A DNA stretch of 61,259 nucleotides from an uncultured Bacteroidales bacterium (GTDB taxonomy: Bacteria; Bacteroidota; Bacteroidia; Bacteroidales; UBA3824). A program made the translations under genes and the position numbers. Of this stretch, positions 1 through 7,730 are shown piece by piece (position 1 is the first letter of the stretch; the number at the start of each line of letters is the position of its first letter). The stretch spans positions 1-61,259 of the forward strand of contig CAJOJG010000014.1 of NCBI GenBank assembly GCA_905234655.1. The letters run 5' to 3'. The notes under the pieces are model-generated. The model did no database searches, was not told the origin of the DNA, and worked only from the letters and a program-made list of their open reading frames with translations.

Positions 1-1
1 G

Positions 2-151
2 AACTTTGACGAAATAACAGAGGAACAGGTTGCAAAAGTACAAACTATACTGAACAACAGACCAAGGAAAAGATTAGGGTACAAAACGCCCTTAGAGGCA
101 TTTCTGGAAATGTATCCTGATTTTGGAAAAAATGTTGCATTTTCAACTTGA
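2..151 (+). CDS. IS30-family transposase, C-terminal fragment
   Basis: This is the last 49 codons of a transposase whose 5' part lies left of the window. The motif LNNRPRKRLGYKTPLEAF is the typical C-terminal signature of IS30-family DDE transposases, just after the catalytic glutamate region. The right end of the element, with its inverted repeat, should lie within a few tens of bases after the stop, but the left end is outside the window so the repeat cannot be confirmed. The element ends directly before the promoter of the next gene, so its insertion may have cut that gene off from former upstream partners. Confidence 0.85.
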   Translation, partial: NFDEITEEQVAKVQTILNNRPRKRLGYKTPLEAFLEMYPDFGKNVAFST

Positions 152-209
152 ATTCTGCAAAAAATATTTCGACATTTCCCAAAAAACTCTTTTCAAAAAA
201 TATTTTTAT

Positions 210-217
210 TACCTTTG
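210..217 (+). promoter_or_regulatory. Bacteroidota -7 promoter element
   Basis: TACCTTTG matches the TAnnTTTG consensus and lies 32 bases before the ATG of the DUF2791 ATPase. No clear -33 TTG is visible. It lies just outside the IS30 transposase gene, perhaps at the end of the element. Confidence 0.55.
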
Positions 218-249
218 CCCCTGCAAAACATTATGACGAAACACCAAAA

Positions 250-1578
250 ATGGACAACATAAAAATTCCCCGCCGCATCGCGCAGACCGTCTTGAACTCG
301 TTGAAAGGCGGCGTGGTGCCGCGAATCGGGCTGCCGTACATAGCCGTCGGGCGCAAAAACGAAATTGAGGCACTTCTTCACGACGTTGAGATAATCAGCG
401 AGGGCGGCGCGTCGTTCCGCTTCATCGTGGGGCGGTACGGCTCGGGCAAGAGTTTCCTGATACAGATGATTCGCAACTACGTGATGGACAAGGGTTTCAT
501 CGTCGCCGACGCGGACCTCTCGCCTGAACGACGGCTGCAAGGCACTCGCGGACAGGGACTTGCGACTTACCGCGAACTCATCTCAAACCTTTCCACAAAG
601 ACCAAGCCCGAAGGCGGCGCATTGACCCTCGTCCTCGACAAATGGATAAGCGGCGTACAGAGCCAGGCCGCCGTGGAAACCGGCCTGGACTTCGACAACC
701 CGCAGTTCAAGGCCGCCGTTGACCGCAAAATCCAGGAAACGATTTCCTCTCTCAGCGAACTCGTCCACGGATTCGAGTTTGCGCGGCTGTTGACGACATA
801 CTACCATGCCTACATCGACGGCGACGACATCCAAAAGGCAAAGGTATTGCGCTGGTTCAGAGGCGAATACAGCACCAAAAAGGAAGCGAAAGAGGAACTC
901 GGCGTCAATATCATAATCACCGACGACGACTGGTACGAGTACGTGAAACTTTTTGCGGCATTTTTCCGGCAGGCGGGCTACACGGGGATGATTGTTTTCA
1001 TCGACGAACTTGTCAACATCTACAAAATCCCCAACTCAATCACGCGCCAATACAATTACGAAAAGATGCTCACGATGTACAACGACACCCTGCAAGGCAA
1101 GGCGCGGCATCTCGGCATCATCATGGGCGCGACGCCGCAGACCGTCGAGGACAAAAGGCGCGGCGTTTTTAGTTACGAGGCGTTGAGGTCGAGGCTTTCG
1201 GAAGGCAAATTTTCACGCCCCGGCACACGCGACCTTCTTGCGCCGATTATCCGTCTCGAAGCCCTCACGGCGGAAGAAACGCTCGTCCTCTGCGAAAAAC
1301 TCGCCGCGATGCATTCGGGGCTTTATAATTACGACAACAGGCTCACCACCAGCGATTTGGAAGTGTTCATCAGGACCGAGTTTTCGCGCATCGGCGCCGA
1401 CCAAAACATCACGCCGCGCGAAATCATCCGCGATTTCATCGAACTGTCTGATTTGCTGTATCAGAATCCGGGATTAAGGCTGCAAGACTTGCTTTCGTCA
1501 GACGATTTCCATTTCGCACAGTCCGATGCGGTGTCGGATAAGGTTGAGAATGAGGATTTTGCGGAATTTGAGGTGTAA
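250..1578 (+). CDS. DUF2791 (BrxD-like) P-loop ATPase
   Basis: A 442-residue predicted cytoplasmic ATPase. It has a Walker A motif GRYGSGKS at residues 61-68 and a Walker B stretch IVFIDE at 248-253. The N-terminal region (PRRIAQTVLNSLKGGVVP) and overall pattern fit the DUF2791 / 'BREX system ATP-binding' family, which includes BrxD of type 2 BREX. I chose the ATG at 250 because it follows the -7 element and starts at the usual family N-terminus; the frame is open further upstream but only through a TTG inside the transposase end. Such ATPases often pair with Lhr-like helicases, and one lies 3.2 kb downstream. The usual other BREX genes (PglX, PglZ) are absent here. The role in defence is inference. 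Confidence 0.8.
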   Translation: MDNIKIPRRIAQTVLNSLKGGVVPRIGLPYIAVGRKNEIEALLHDVEIISEGGASFRFIVGRYGSGKSFLIQMIRNYVMDKGFIVADADLSPERRLQGTRGQGLATYRELISNLSTKTKPEGGALTLVLDKWISGVQSQAAVETGLDFDNPQFKAAVDRKIQETISSLSELVHGFEFARLLTTYYHAYIDGDDIQKAKVLRWFRGEYSTKKEAKEELGVNIIITDDDWYEYVKLFAAFFRQAGYTGMIVFIDELVNIYKIPNSITRQYNYEKMLTMYNDTLQGKARHLGIIMGATPQTVEDKRRGVFSYEALRSRLSEGKFSRPGTRDLLAPIIRLEALTAEETLVLCEKLAAMHSGLYNYDNRLTTSDLEVFIRTEFSRIGADQNITPREIIRDFIELSDLLYQNPGLRLQDLLSSDDFHFAQSDAVSDKVENEDFAEFEV

Positions 1579-1583
1579 TTGTT

Positions 1584-1837
1584 TTATATTGCTCTAAGTT
1601 CTTTAAGAAGTTCGTCGGCTGGCTGAAACACAACCTTGCCAGCCTTGTAATCTTTCAGTTCTCTAAAAGAGCGTCGAAGATTTTCGCGGATTTCGTCGTC
1701 GGTATCATGAACTACCGAAAAATCATCCACAGGCTCTGCCGCCACAGTTTTTTCCGTGGGCAACAATAGCCGCGACGCAAGCCATTCACGGTCGTTGAAA
1801 CTCAGCCCGCGCAAAATGTGTCAAGTGCATCGGACAT
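1584..1837 (-). pseudogene. Small antitoxin-like gene with a 5' frameshift
   Basis: The open part encodes about 76 residues beginning LRGLSFNDREWLASRLL and ending in a charged helix, a layout seen in small Bacteroidota proteins that resemble toxin-antitoxin partners. The only good ATG, at 1837, reads MSDALDT and then meets a stop in the wrong frame; adding one base near 1815 would join it to the rest. The intact frame otherwise starts with TTG. It follows another frameshifted gene on the same strand after 5 bases. I do not recognise a named family with certainty. Either the gene is decaying or it starts at TTG as a shorter protein. Confidence 0.45.
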
Positions 1838-1842
1838 TGAAC

Positions 1843-2259
1843 TCAAGATGATATGATGTCAAAGCCCTTGACGGTGCAACGCTCGAAAGTGAGTTTCTTG
1901 ACTATTTCAGCGTCGCCGCCGGCATAGACCGAGGTGTTGCCGTAATAGCATTATGCGCGAAAGGATGTCGGTGTCCGCCTGTTCAAAATTTTCGCGGAAG
2001 ATGCCGACGTACCCAAAATCCTGCCGCCCCCTCGCCTTGCAATAGCCGCCCATCAGGTCAAACATCGCCTCAAAATCCTTCCTGATGTCGTCCACAGCCC
2101 CTTTCCGCGCCGTGAAGTATGGCAAAAGCCCGCTTAAAATCAGCACCACGACAGCGACATTCAGACTTTTTTCGTCGCCTTTTCGAGCCGGGTCCTCTCG
2201 CAATAAAACAGGAACGTGCGGTTGATGGCGTCGAGGTCGTTGATGAAGTCGTTGGGCAT
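1843..2259 (-). pseudogene. Unknown gene broken by two frameshifts
   Basis: Three reading frames join into one plausible protein of about 138 residues. It begins MPNDFINDLDAINRTF, continues after a missing A in an A-run near 2160 with SLNVAVVVLILSGLLPYF, and after a two-base loss near 1950 ends with YYGNTSVYAGGDAEIVKK and a stop at 1843. Both lesions look like small deletions. The middle part contains one hydrophobic stretch. A -7 element lies 37 bases upstream. I recognise no family. The gene and its downstream neighbour look like a two-gene unit losing function, though paired assembly errors cannot be excluded. Confidence 0.45.
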
Positions 2260-2295
2260 AGTGTATTTCGTTTGGTGTCAGGCGGCAAAAATAAT

Positions 2296-2303
2296 CAAAA
2301 TTA
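2296..2303 (-). promoter_or_regulatory. Bacteroidota -7 element for the minus-strand pseudogene pair
   Basis: On the minus strand this reads TAATTTTG, a match to TAnnTTTG, 37 bases before the ATG at 2259. Confidence 0.5.
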
Positions 2304-2348
2304 CGCAGATTTCAATGAAATATTTTTGCGGCAAAGAGAAAAACTTTT

Positions 2349-2356
2349 TACATTTG
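2349..2356 (+). promoter_or_regulatory. -7 element before the repeat leader of the AAA/DUF4143 gene
   Basis: TACATTTG matches TAnnTTTG. Transcription would begin around 2360-2364, right at the edge of the first 33-bp repeat, so the repeats would form the 5' leader of the downstream ATPase mRNA. Confidence 0.6.
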
Positions 2357-2364
2357 CAGCAAAT

Positions 2365-2448
2365 ATTCGTACATAAAAATGTCAAGTGTTGACAATTATT
2401 CGTACATAAAAATGTCAACTACCGACAATTATTCGTACATAAAAATGT
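2365..2448 (+). repeat. Three direct repeats with a 33-bp period
   Basis: The 18-base core ATTCGTACATAAAAATGT occurs at 2365, 2398 and 2431, exactly 33 bases apart. The spacers are similar and both end in GACAATT. The period is a multiple of three and every copy contains an ATG in the same frame. The array sits between the predicted transcription start and the ATG of the DUF4143 ATPase. Confidence 0.9.
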
Positions 2449-2450
2449 AA
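2379..2450 (+). CDS. Possible leader peptide with an 11-residue repeat
   Basis: Starting at the ATG in the first repeat, a 23-codon frame reads MSSVDNYSYIK, then MSTTDNYSYIK, then M and a TAA stop. The stop lies 4 bases before the ATG of the DUF4143 ATPase. The two 11-residue units differ only at residues 3 and 4. It may be translated as a leader that couples to the downstream gene, or the frame may be a by-product of a 33-bp DNA repeat. No hit to a known peptide is claimed. Confidence 0.3.
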   Translation: MSSVDNYSYIKMSTTDNYSYIKM

Positions 2451-2454
2451 GAAA

Positions 2455-3765
2455 ATGAATCGCGAATTATATAACAAGTTGATAGAGTGGAAGAAAAGCC
2501 CAAGCCGCAAGCCGCTAATCCTTAATGGTGCGCGTCAGGTGGGCAAAACGTGGCTCTTGACCGAGTTTGGAAAGCGAGAATACGCCAAACAAGTGTCATT
2601 TTCGCTCGACCGCCACGCCGACGCCCGAAAAATTTTTGAGCAAGGCGGCACTACCACACAAATTCTTCAACGTCTTTCGGCGATTGCCGGACAGGACATT
2701 ACCGAGGACGACACGTTGCTGGTGCTTGACGAAATTCAGGACTGCCCGCAAGCGTTGACGGCCCTCAAATTCTTTTGCGAGGACGCGCCAAAAATCCACA
2801 TCGCCGTAGCCGGGTCGTTGCTCGGCATCTCGCTTCATAGCCAAAGCCCGTTTCCTGTCGGCAAGGTTGACGTGCTGAAACTTTATCCGATGAATTTCAA
2901 CGAGTTTCTTCTTGCAATGGGCAAGCAACGGTTAGCGGATTTCCTCAACCGTGGCAGTTGGGACGACATCAACGCCCTCGCCGACACGTATATCGACCTT
3001 CTTCGGCAATATTATTACGTTGGCGGAATGCCGGCGGTGGTTTTGGAATATGCCGAGACAGGCCGATTGCAGGAAGTGCGCGCGCTTCAGCACAAGATTT
3101 TGGCGGATTACGAGGCCGACTTTTCAAAACACGCGCCGGCCAACGATGTGCCGCGAATCCGGATGGTGTGGCAGAGCATACCGTCGCAGTTGGCTAAAGA
3201 AAACAAAAAGTTCGTCTATGGCGCATTGAAACCAGGCGGACGCGCCTCGTCGTTTGAAACCGCCATCCAGTGGCTTCACGACGCGGGGCTTATTTACAAG
3301 GTCAACCGTGTAAACGCCGTAAAAATGCCGCTGAAATTCTACGAGGAATTTGGCGTGTTCAAGATTTTCATGCTTGATGTCGGGCTTTTGGGCGCGATGG
3401 CAGATGCACCGGCGGCGGCAGTCCTGGTCAAGGACGACATTTTTTCGGAATACAAAGGCGCGTTCACGGAACAGTTTGTGTGTATGCAACTTCAAGGTGC
3501 CGGGATTCCGACGTACTACCATTCGGTGGAAAGTTCGCGCATAGAGATTGACTTTGCCGTGCAACTCGGCACCACGGTCGCGCCGTTGGAAGTGAAAGCC
3601 GAGGAAAACGTAAAGTCCAAGTCCCTGCGCACCTTCATCCAAAAGAACCCCGGACTAAAAGGCATCCGCCTCTCGATGAAGCCGCCAATCGACCAAGGCT
3701 GGATGCGCAACATCCCCCTCTACGCCTTCCGCGAGGAATTTGAAAGGATGTATTTGCACCGTTAA
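2455..3765 (+). CDS. AAA_14/DUF4143 ATP-binding protein
   Basis: A 436-residue protein with the standard layout of this abundant Bacteroidota family: an N-terminal AAA_14 domain with Walker A GARQVGKT at residues 25-32 and Walker B LLVLDE at about 88-93, followed by a DUF4143 domain. The C-terminal part contains IEIDFAVQ and PLEVKAEE, an E-I-D ... E-x-K arrangement like that of PD-(D/E)xK nucleases. Length is normal. These proteins occur in many copies per genome and their job is not well known; roles in defence or toxin-antitoxin-like functions have been suggested. The start follows the 33-bp repeat array, and a terminator-like hairpin follows the stop. Confidence 0.85.
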   Translation: MNRELYNKLIEWKKSPSRKPLILNGARQVGKTWLLTEFGKREYAKQVSFSLDRHADARKIFEQGGTTTQILQRLSAIAGQDITEDDTLLVLDEIQDCPQALTALKFFCEDAPKIHIAVAGSLLGISLHSQSPFPVGKVDVLKLYPMNFNEFLLAMGKQRLADFLNRGSWDDINALADTYIDLLRQYYYVGGMPAVVLEYAETGRLQEVRALQHKILADYEADFSKHAPANDVPRIRMVWQSIPSQLAKENKKFVYGALKPGGRASSFETAIQWLHDAGLIYKVNRVNAVKMPLKFYEEFGVFKIFMLDVGLLGAMADAPAAAVLVKDDIFSEYKGAFTEQFVCMQLQGAGIPTYYHSVESSRIEIDFAVQLGTTVAPLEVKAEENVKSKSLRTFIQKNPGLKGIRLSMKPPIDQGWMRNIPLYAFREEFERMYLHR

Positions 3766-3767
3766 GT

Positions 3768-3805
3768 CCCGACAGTCCCTGAGCAATCAAACTGCCGGGT
3801 ATTGT
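3768..3805 (+). terminator. Rho-independent terminator after the DUF4143 gene
   Basis: CCCGACAGT (3768-3776) pairs with ACTGCCGGG (3791-3799) with one mismatch, followed by TATTGTTTTT. Confidence 0.5.
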
Positions 3806-3852
3806 TTTTCCTACAAGTAAAAAATCTTTTTGCCGAAGAAAGGAAATTTGTT

Positions 3853-3860
3853 TATCTTTG
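3853..3860 (+). promoter_or_regulatory. -7 element for the unknown gene pair
   Basis: TATCTTTG matches TAnnTTTG, with TTTTTG about 20 bases upstream as a -33 element. The ATG of the first gene of the pair is 20 bases downstream. Confidence 0.65.
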
Positions 3861-3880
3861 GGGCGAGAAAAAAATGTAAT

Positions 3881-4297
3881 ATGCGCAAACTTAAGTACCA
3901 ATCAGAAATAGCACAATTGATTGCGAAAGGGGGAAAAATGCCTGATTTGTGTTTCCCAAACAACAATTTGGCATACAGATTTGTGTTTCGCGATTCTGCA
4001 AACAACCATTTGACGGTTTATGTCATGCAACCACAACGAGCATTGAAAGACAAAGCCGTTGTGGAGGGCTATGCGTTGTCGTGCTTTGAAACAAAAGAAG
4101 CCGCCGACAAAATGCGCCAAAGACTTGCGCTAAAATTCAAAGCCATTGGAGATTCTATCTGTTGTGGGAATCTCGACAATGCAGATGGATTGATAACGGA
4201 ACCATCTGAAACTTCAAGGCATTTTGAACTATTTGAATTTGAAAACTGTGATTTGTCAGACAAATTTAAAATTATCGAAACCTATGGAAAAATTTGA
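3881..4297 (+). CDS. Unknown protein, first gene of an overlapping pair
   Basis: A soluble 138-residue protein with no signal peptide or membrane segment. I chose the ATG at 3881 because the promoter -7 element ends at 3860, so the upstream ATG of the open frame would not be transcribed. The sequence is mixed alpha/beta in character, with a central stretch LTVYVMQPQRALKDKAVVEG and an acidic, phenylalanine-rich end. I recognise no family. Its last 14 bases overlap the next gene, which suggests translational coupling and a joint function. It stands between two ATPase/helicase genes typical of defence islands. Confidence 0.65.
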   Translation: MRKLKYQSEIAQLIAKGGKMPDLCFPNNNLAYRFVFRDSANNHLTVYVMQPQRALKDKAVVEGYALSCFETKEAADKMRQRLALKFKAIGDSICCGNLDNADGLITEPSETSRHFELFEFENCDLSDKFKIIETYGKI

Positions 4298-4751
4298 ATA
4301 TACAGGCAAAAAGTCAGGTATTGACTATCAAAGCATTAGCAAAGTTGTCAATCTGATGTATTTTGACGGGCCGTTGCTTGCTTATTATGTAGGCAAAAAA
4401 GGCGAGGATTATTTATTGTATTGGATTGACAACGACGAATTGTTCAACCGTTGGCTTATCTTTTTTACAGAGACAGAAGCCGTTTACAAATACATTTCGG
4501 GAAGGACAACCCTCTACAATTTGATCCAGAGGTATTGTGCCGACCAAATTGCGGTTGTGGATATTGACAATGAAATCGCATTTCATGAGCGGGGCGTTAT
4601 CCAAAAGAAATCTTTGGAAAACAAATATTTGCTCCAAAAAGGCAGTTATTTCGACCTTTTGGACATAGATTGTTCGCCTTATAGCGAAGACAAGGCAATT
4701 TGCAAACTTTCCACTGTCAAAACAAGGAAAAAAGTCAAGATGCCAGTTTGA
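4284..4751 (+). CDS. Unknown protein, second gene of the pair (DUF6575-like?)
   Basis: A soluble 155-residue protein. I chose the ATG at 4284, inside the end of the preceding gene. The segment FDGPLLAYYVGKKGEDYLLY, followed by a WIDND...NRWLIFF motif, resembles my memory of small DUF6575-type proteins, but this needs a profile search. The C-terminal tail is basic (KTRKKVKM). It is cotranscribed with the gene upstream and followed after 27 bases by the helicase gene, so all three could be one transcript. Function unknown. Confidence 0.65.
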   Translation: MEKFEYTGKKSGIDYQSISKVVNLMYFDGPLLAYYVGKKGEDYLLYWIDNDELFNRWLIFFTETEAVYKYISGRTTLYNLIQRYCADQIAVVDIDNEIAFHERGVIQKKSLENKYLLQKGSYFDLLDIDCSPYSEDKAICKLSTVKTRKKVKMPV

Positions 4752-4778
4752 CATAGCCCTTTCCTGTCACTAAACACC

Positions 4779-7001
4779 ATGGACATCTACACCCGATACT
4801 CACCATTCATCCAAGACTTCATCTACCGCAACCAGTGGCAGACGCTTCGTGGTGTGCAGAATGCGGCGGGGGACGCCATCTTCAATACAGACTTGAACGT
4901 ATTGCTCACAGCGTCAACGGCATCCGGCAAGACCGAGGCGGCGTTTTTCCCGATATTGACACTCTTGGACGAGCGGCCGTCGGCGACCGTAGGGGTGCTG
5001 TACATCGCGCCGTTGAAGGCACTCATCAACGACCAGTACGACCGCCTCAGCGCAATCTGCGAAGAAGCCAACATCACCGTAACGCGCTGGCACGGCGACG
5101 CCCCCGAATCACAAAAACGCAAACTACTCAAACATCCGTCGGGCATCCTGCAAATCACCCCCGAATCGCTCGAAGCCCTCATGATACGCAAACACGGCGA
5201 AATACCGTCCCTGTTCCATGACCTGAGATTCATTGTCGTCGACGAAATCCACTCGCTCTTGCGCGGCGACCGTGGAATGCAGACCTTCTGCCTGATAGAA
5301 CGCCTTTGCCGCCTTGCCGACTGCAACCCTCGCCGCGTCGGACTGTCCGCCACCATCGGTTCGCCCCAGTTGGCGGGCCGATTCCTCGCCGCCGGCAGCG
5401 GCCGCGAGACCATCATCCCCCGCTTTGAGAGCAAGAAAGACATCTGGCGTCTCTCGATGGAACATTTCTACACAACGCCCCCCCAATCCGGCGAAGACGC
5501 CCCGTCCGCCACATCCGCCGCCGACCCCGCCCTCACTTACATCTACGAACACACCCAAGGCCACAAGTGCCTTATCTTCACCAATTCGCGCGAGGAATGT
5601 GAAGCCGTCTGCCAAGTCCTGCGCCAATATTGCGAAGCCAACCACGAAAAAGACCGTTTCCTCATCCACCACGGCAACCTTTCAGCGTCGTACCGCGAAA
5701 GTGCCGAAGAAGAGATGAAAGACGACGATTCCTTCATGTCTGTATGCGCCACGGCGACCCTCGAACTCGGCATCGACATCGGCCGCCTCGAACGCGCCTT
5801 CCACATCGACGCGCCGTTCACCGTTTCGGGATTCCTTCAACGCCTTGGACGCACTGGCCGTCGCGGTCAACCGTCCGAAATGTGGTTTGTGATGCGCGAA
5901 GAACACGCCGAATCCCGCGCAATGCTGCCCGAGACAATCCCGTGGTACATGCTGCAAGGCATCGCCCTCGTCCAACTATACACAGAAGAACGTTTTGTAG
6001 AGCCGCCGAGGACGGACCGGATGCCGTTCAGCCTGTTGTACCACCAGACGATGAGCACCCTCGCAGCAAGCGGCGAAATGACCGCCCGCCAACTCGCCTC
6101 TCTCGTGCTGCCCCTCTCGTGTTTCCGACGTATCACGCAAGACGATTACAAGACCTTGCTTCAACACCTTTTGAAAACGGGACACATCGTCCGCACCGAA
6201 AACAACGGCTTGATTATCGGATTGGAAGGCGAGCGCGTGGTCAACAACTACAAGTTTTTCGCAGTGTTCCAAGAAAACATCGAATATTCCGTAAAGGCCG
6301 ATTCGCAGGAACTCGGCACCATCGTCAAGCCGCCGCCCGCAGGCGAAAAGATAGCCATCGCGGGCAGGGTTTGGGTAGTTGACGAGATAGACCACCAGCG
6401 GCGCATCGTGTATTGCACACTCGTCAAGGGCAACATCCCCGCATATTTCGGCGACTGTCCGGGCGACATCCACACGAGGATTTTGGAACGCATGCACGGC
6501 GTATTGAAAGAATCAAAGACATACCCATACCTCAAGCCCCACGCAGTCAGCCGTTTGGCGGAAGCGCGGCATAGTTTTGAAATGTCAGGGATGAAAGACC
6601 ACCCGCTGATACACCTCGGCGGCAAGATGTGGGCGTTGTTTCCGTGGCTCGGCACGTATGCGTTCCTGGCGTTGGAACGTTTCCTAAAACTCATCTGCGC
6701 CAAGCGTCTCGGTCTCAAAGGCCTCAATTCGTCGCGTCCGTACTTCATGCAGTTTACGATGCAGGTCGGCGAAAGCGAATTTTACGACATTGTGTCCCAA
6801 GAGAGCCGCCAAGACCATTCGCCGATGGAACTTCTATACCCCGACGAAAACCCAATCTTTGAAAAATACGACGAATACCTACCCCCGTCCCTCGTCCGCA
6901 AAGGCTTCGCATTCGGTGTCCTGGATTTCGACGGCATGAAAGAGCGGGTGCAAGGCTGGACGGGGGCTACAATCTACCATTCCAAATCCTTGATGCCGTA
7001 G
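4779..7001 (+). CDS. Lhr-like DEAD/DEAH superfamily 2 helicase (BrxHI-like)
   Basis: A 740-residue superfamily 2 helicase. Visible motifs are motif I ASTASGKT with K51, motif Ia APLKALINDQ, motif II DEIH at residues 155-158, motif III SATIG, and motif VI RLGRTGRRG at 355-363. PLKALINDQ and the C-terminal segment with IAGRVWVVDEID fit the Lhr family, which includes BrxHI of type 2 BREX. It would unwind nucleic acid using ATP in the cytoplasm. The DUF2791 ATPase at 250-1578 is the partner commonly found beside such helicases, here separated by inserted genes. Its 3' end overlaps the convergent YrdC-family gene by 28 bases, so the two transcripts overlap. Confidence 0.88.
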   Translation: MDIYTRYSPFIQDFIYRNQWQTLRGVQNAAGDAIFNTDLNVLLTASTASGKTEAAFFPILTLLDERPSATVGVLYIAPLKALINDQYDRLSAICEEANITVTRWHGDAPESQKRKLLKHPSGILQITPESLEALMIRKHGEIPSLFHDLRFIVVDEIHSLLRGDRGMQTFCLIERLCRLADCNPRRVGLSATIGSPQLAGRFLAAGSGRETIIPRFESKKDIWRLSMEHFYTTPPQSGEDAPSATSAADPALTYIYEHTQGHKCLIFTNSREECEAVCQVLRQYCEANHEKDRFLIHHGNLSASYRESAEEEMKDDDSFMSVCATATLELGIDIGRLERAFHIDAPFTVSGFLQRLGRTGRRGQPSEMWFVMREEHAESRAMLPETIPWYMLQGIALVQLYTEERFVEPPRTDRMPFSLLYHQTMSTLAASGEMTARQLASLVLPLSCFRRITQDDYKTLLQHLLKTGHIVRTENNGLIIGLEGERVVNNYKFFAVFQENIEYSVKADSQELGTIVKPPPAGEKIAIAGRVWVVDEIDHQRRIVYCTLVKGNIPAYFGDCPGDIHTRILERMHGVLKESKTYPYLKPHAVSRLAEARHSFEMSGMKDHPLIHLGGKMWALFPWLGTYAFLALERFLKLICAKRLGLKGLNSSRPYFMQFTMQVGESEFYDIVSQESRQDHSPMELLYPDENPIFEKYDEYLPPSLVRKGFAFGVLDFDGMKERVQGWTGATIYHSKSLMP

Positions 7002-7594
7002 CGCAAAACTTCGATTTCCTTGCCGGTGCAATCGACGACGGCGGTGGGGTTGTTGTTGCCATAGCCGCCGTCGATTACGAGATCGACCTGGTTTTTGTAA
7101 CGTTCCCAAATCAGTTCCGGGTCGGTGGAATACTCAATCACCTCGTCCTCGTCGTGGATTGACGTTGTAACGAGCGGGTTGCCGAGTTCGTGGACAATCA
7201 TCGAGAGGATGTTGCTGTCGGGGACGCGAAGGCCGATGGTCTTGCGCGAATTGTCGAAGATGCGCGGCACCTTCTTGCTCGCCGGAAGCACGAAAGTGAA
7301 CGGCCCGGGCGTGTTCCTTTTCAACATCTTGAAAACATTTGCGCTAAGCGGCATCGTGTATTCGGCGATGTTGGCGAGGCTGTCGCAGATAAAGGAAAAA
7401 CGCGATTTGGACAGTTTGATGCCCTTGAAAAGCGCGAGCCTGTCCATTGCCTTCTTGCTGAACATGCTGCACCCCAAGGCATATACGCTGTCGGTCGGGT
7501 AAATTATAACGCCGTCATGGCGTAAAATTTCCACAGCCTCGAGAATCTCATGGAGCTGAGGCGTAACGGGGTGGATTTTAAGTAACTTGCTCAT
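6974..7594 (-). CDS. YrdC/Sua5/YciO-family protein, probable L-threonylcarbamoyladenylate synthase
   Basis: A 206-residue YrdC-fold protein. PTDSVYALGCSM near residue 32, FKGIKLSKSRFSFICD and KTIGLRVPD are the nucleotide- and threonine-site motifs of the family. The members make threonylcarbamoyl-AMP from threonine, bicarbonate and ATP for the t6A modification of ANN-reading tRNAs. The sequence is closest to the YciO branch, whose activity in t6A formation is less certain than that of TsaC. It lacks the C-terminal Sua5 domain. The gene has its own promoter and ends inside the last codons of the helicase gene. Confidence 0.85.
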   Translation of the reverse strand: MSKLLKIHPVTPQLHEILEAVEILRHDGVIIYPTDSVYALGCSMFSKKAMDRLALFKGIKLSKSRFSFICDSLANIAEYTMPLSANVFKMLKRNTPGPFTFVLPASKKVPRIFDNSRKTIGLRVPDSNILSMIVHELGNPLVTTSIHDEDEVIEYSTDPELIWERYKNQVDLVIDGGYGNNNPTAVVDCTGKEIEVLRYGIKDLEW

Positions 7595-7636
7595 AGTAAT
7601 AATAGGTGTAAAGTTGTTTGTTAAATAATTTCAGTG

Positions 7637-7644
7637 CAAAAATA
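7637..7644 (-). promoter_or_regulatory. -7 element of the YrdC-family gene
   Basis: On the minus strand this reads TATTTTTG, matching TAnnTTTG, about 43 bases before the ATG. Confidence 0.5.
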
Positions 7645-7695
7645 AAAAAAAATAAAATATTAAAGAATTTTTTAGGAAATAAGAAAAAAAAGATG

Positions 7696-7703
7696 TAATT
7701 TTG
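7696..7703 (+). promoter_or_regulatory. -7 element of the polysaccharide export operon
   Basis: TAATTTTG matches TAnnTTTG, 27 bases before the ATG at 7731. Confidence 0.65.
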
Positions 7704-7730
7704 CGGCGAAAAAAAATTTAGCATTTTATT

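Noticed and set aside
148..249. A 34-residue N-terminal extension of the DUF2791 ATPase
   Set aside because: It would start with TTG inside the end of the transposase gene and upstream of the -7 element; the ATG at 250 is better.
2365..2448. Possible short CRISPR array
   Set aside because: The repeats have a fixed 33-bp period with near-identical spacers and no cas genes; they are a plain tandem repeat.
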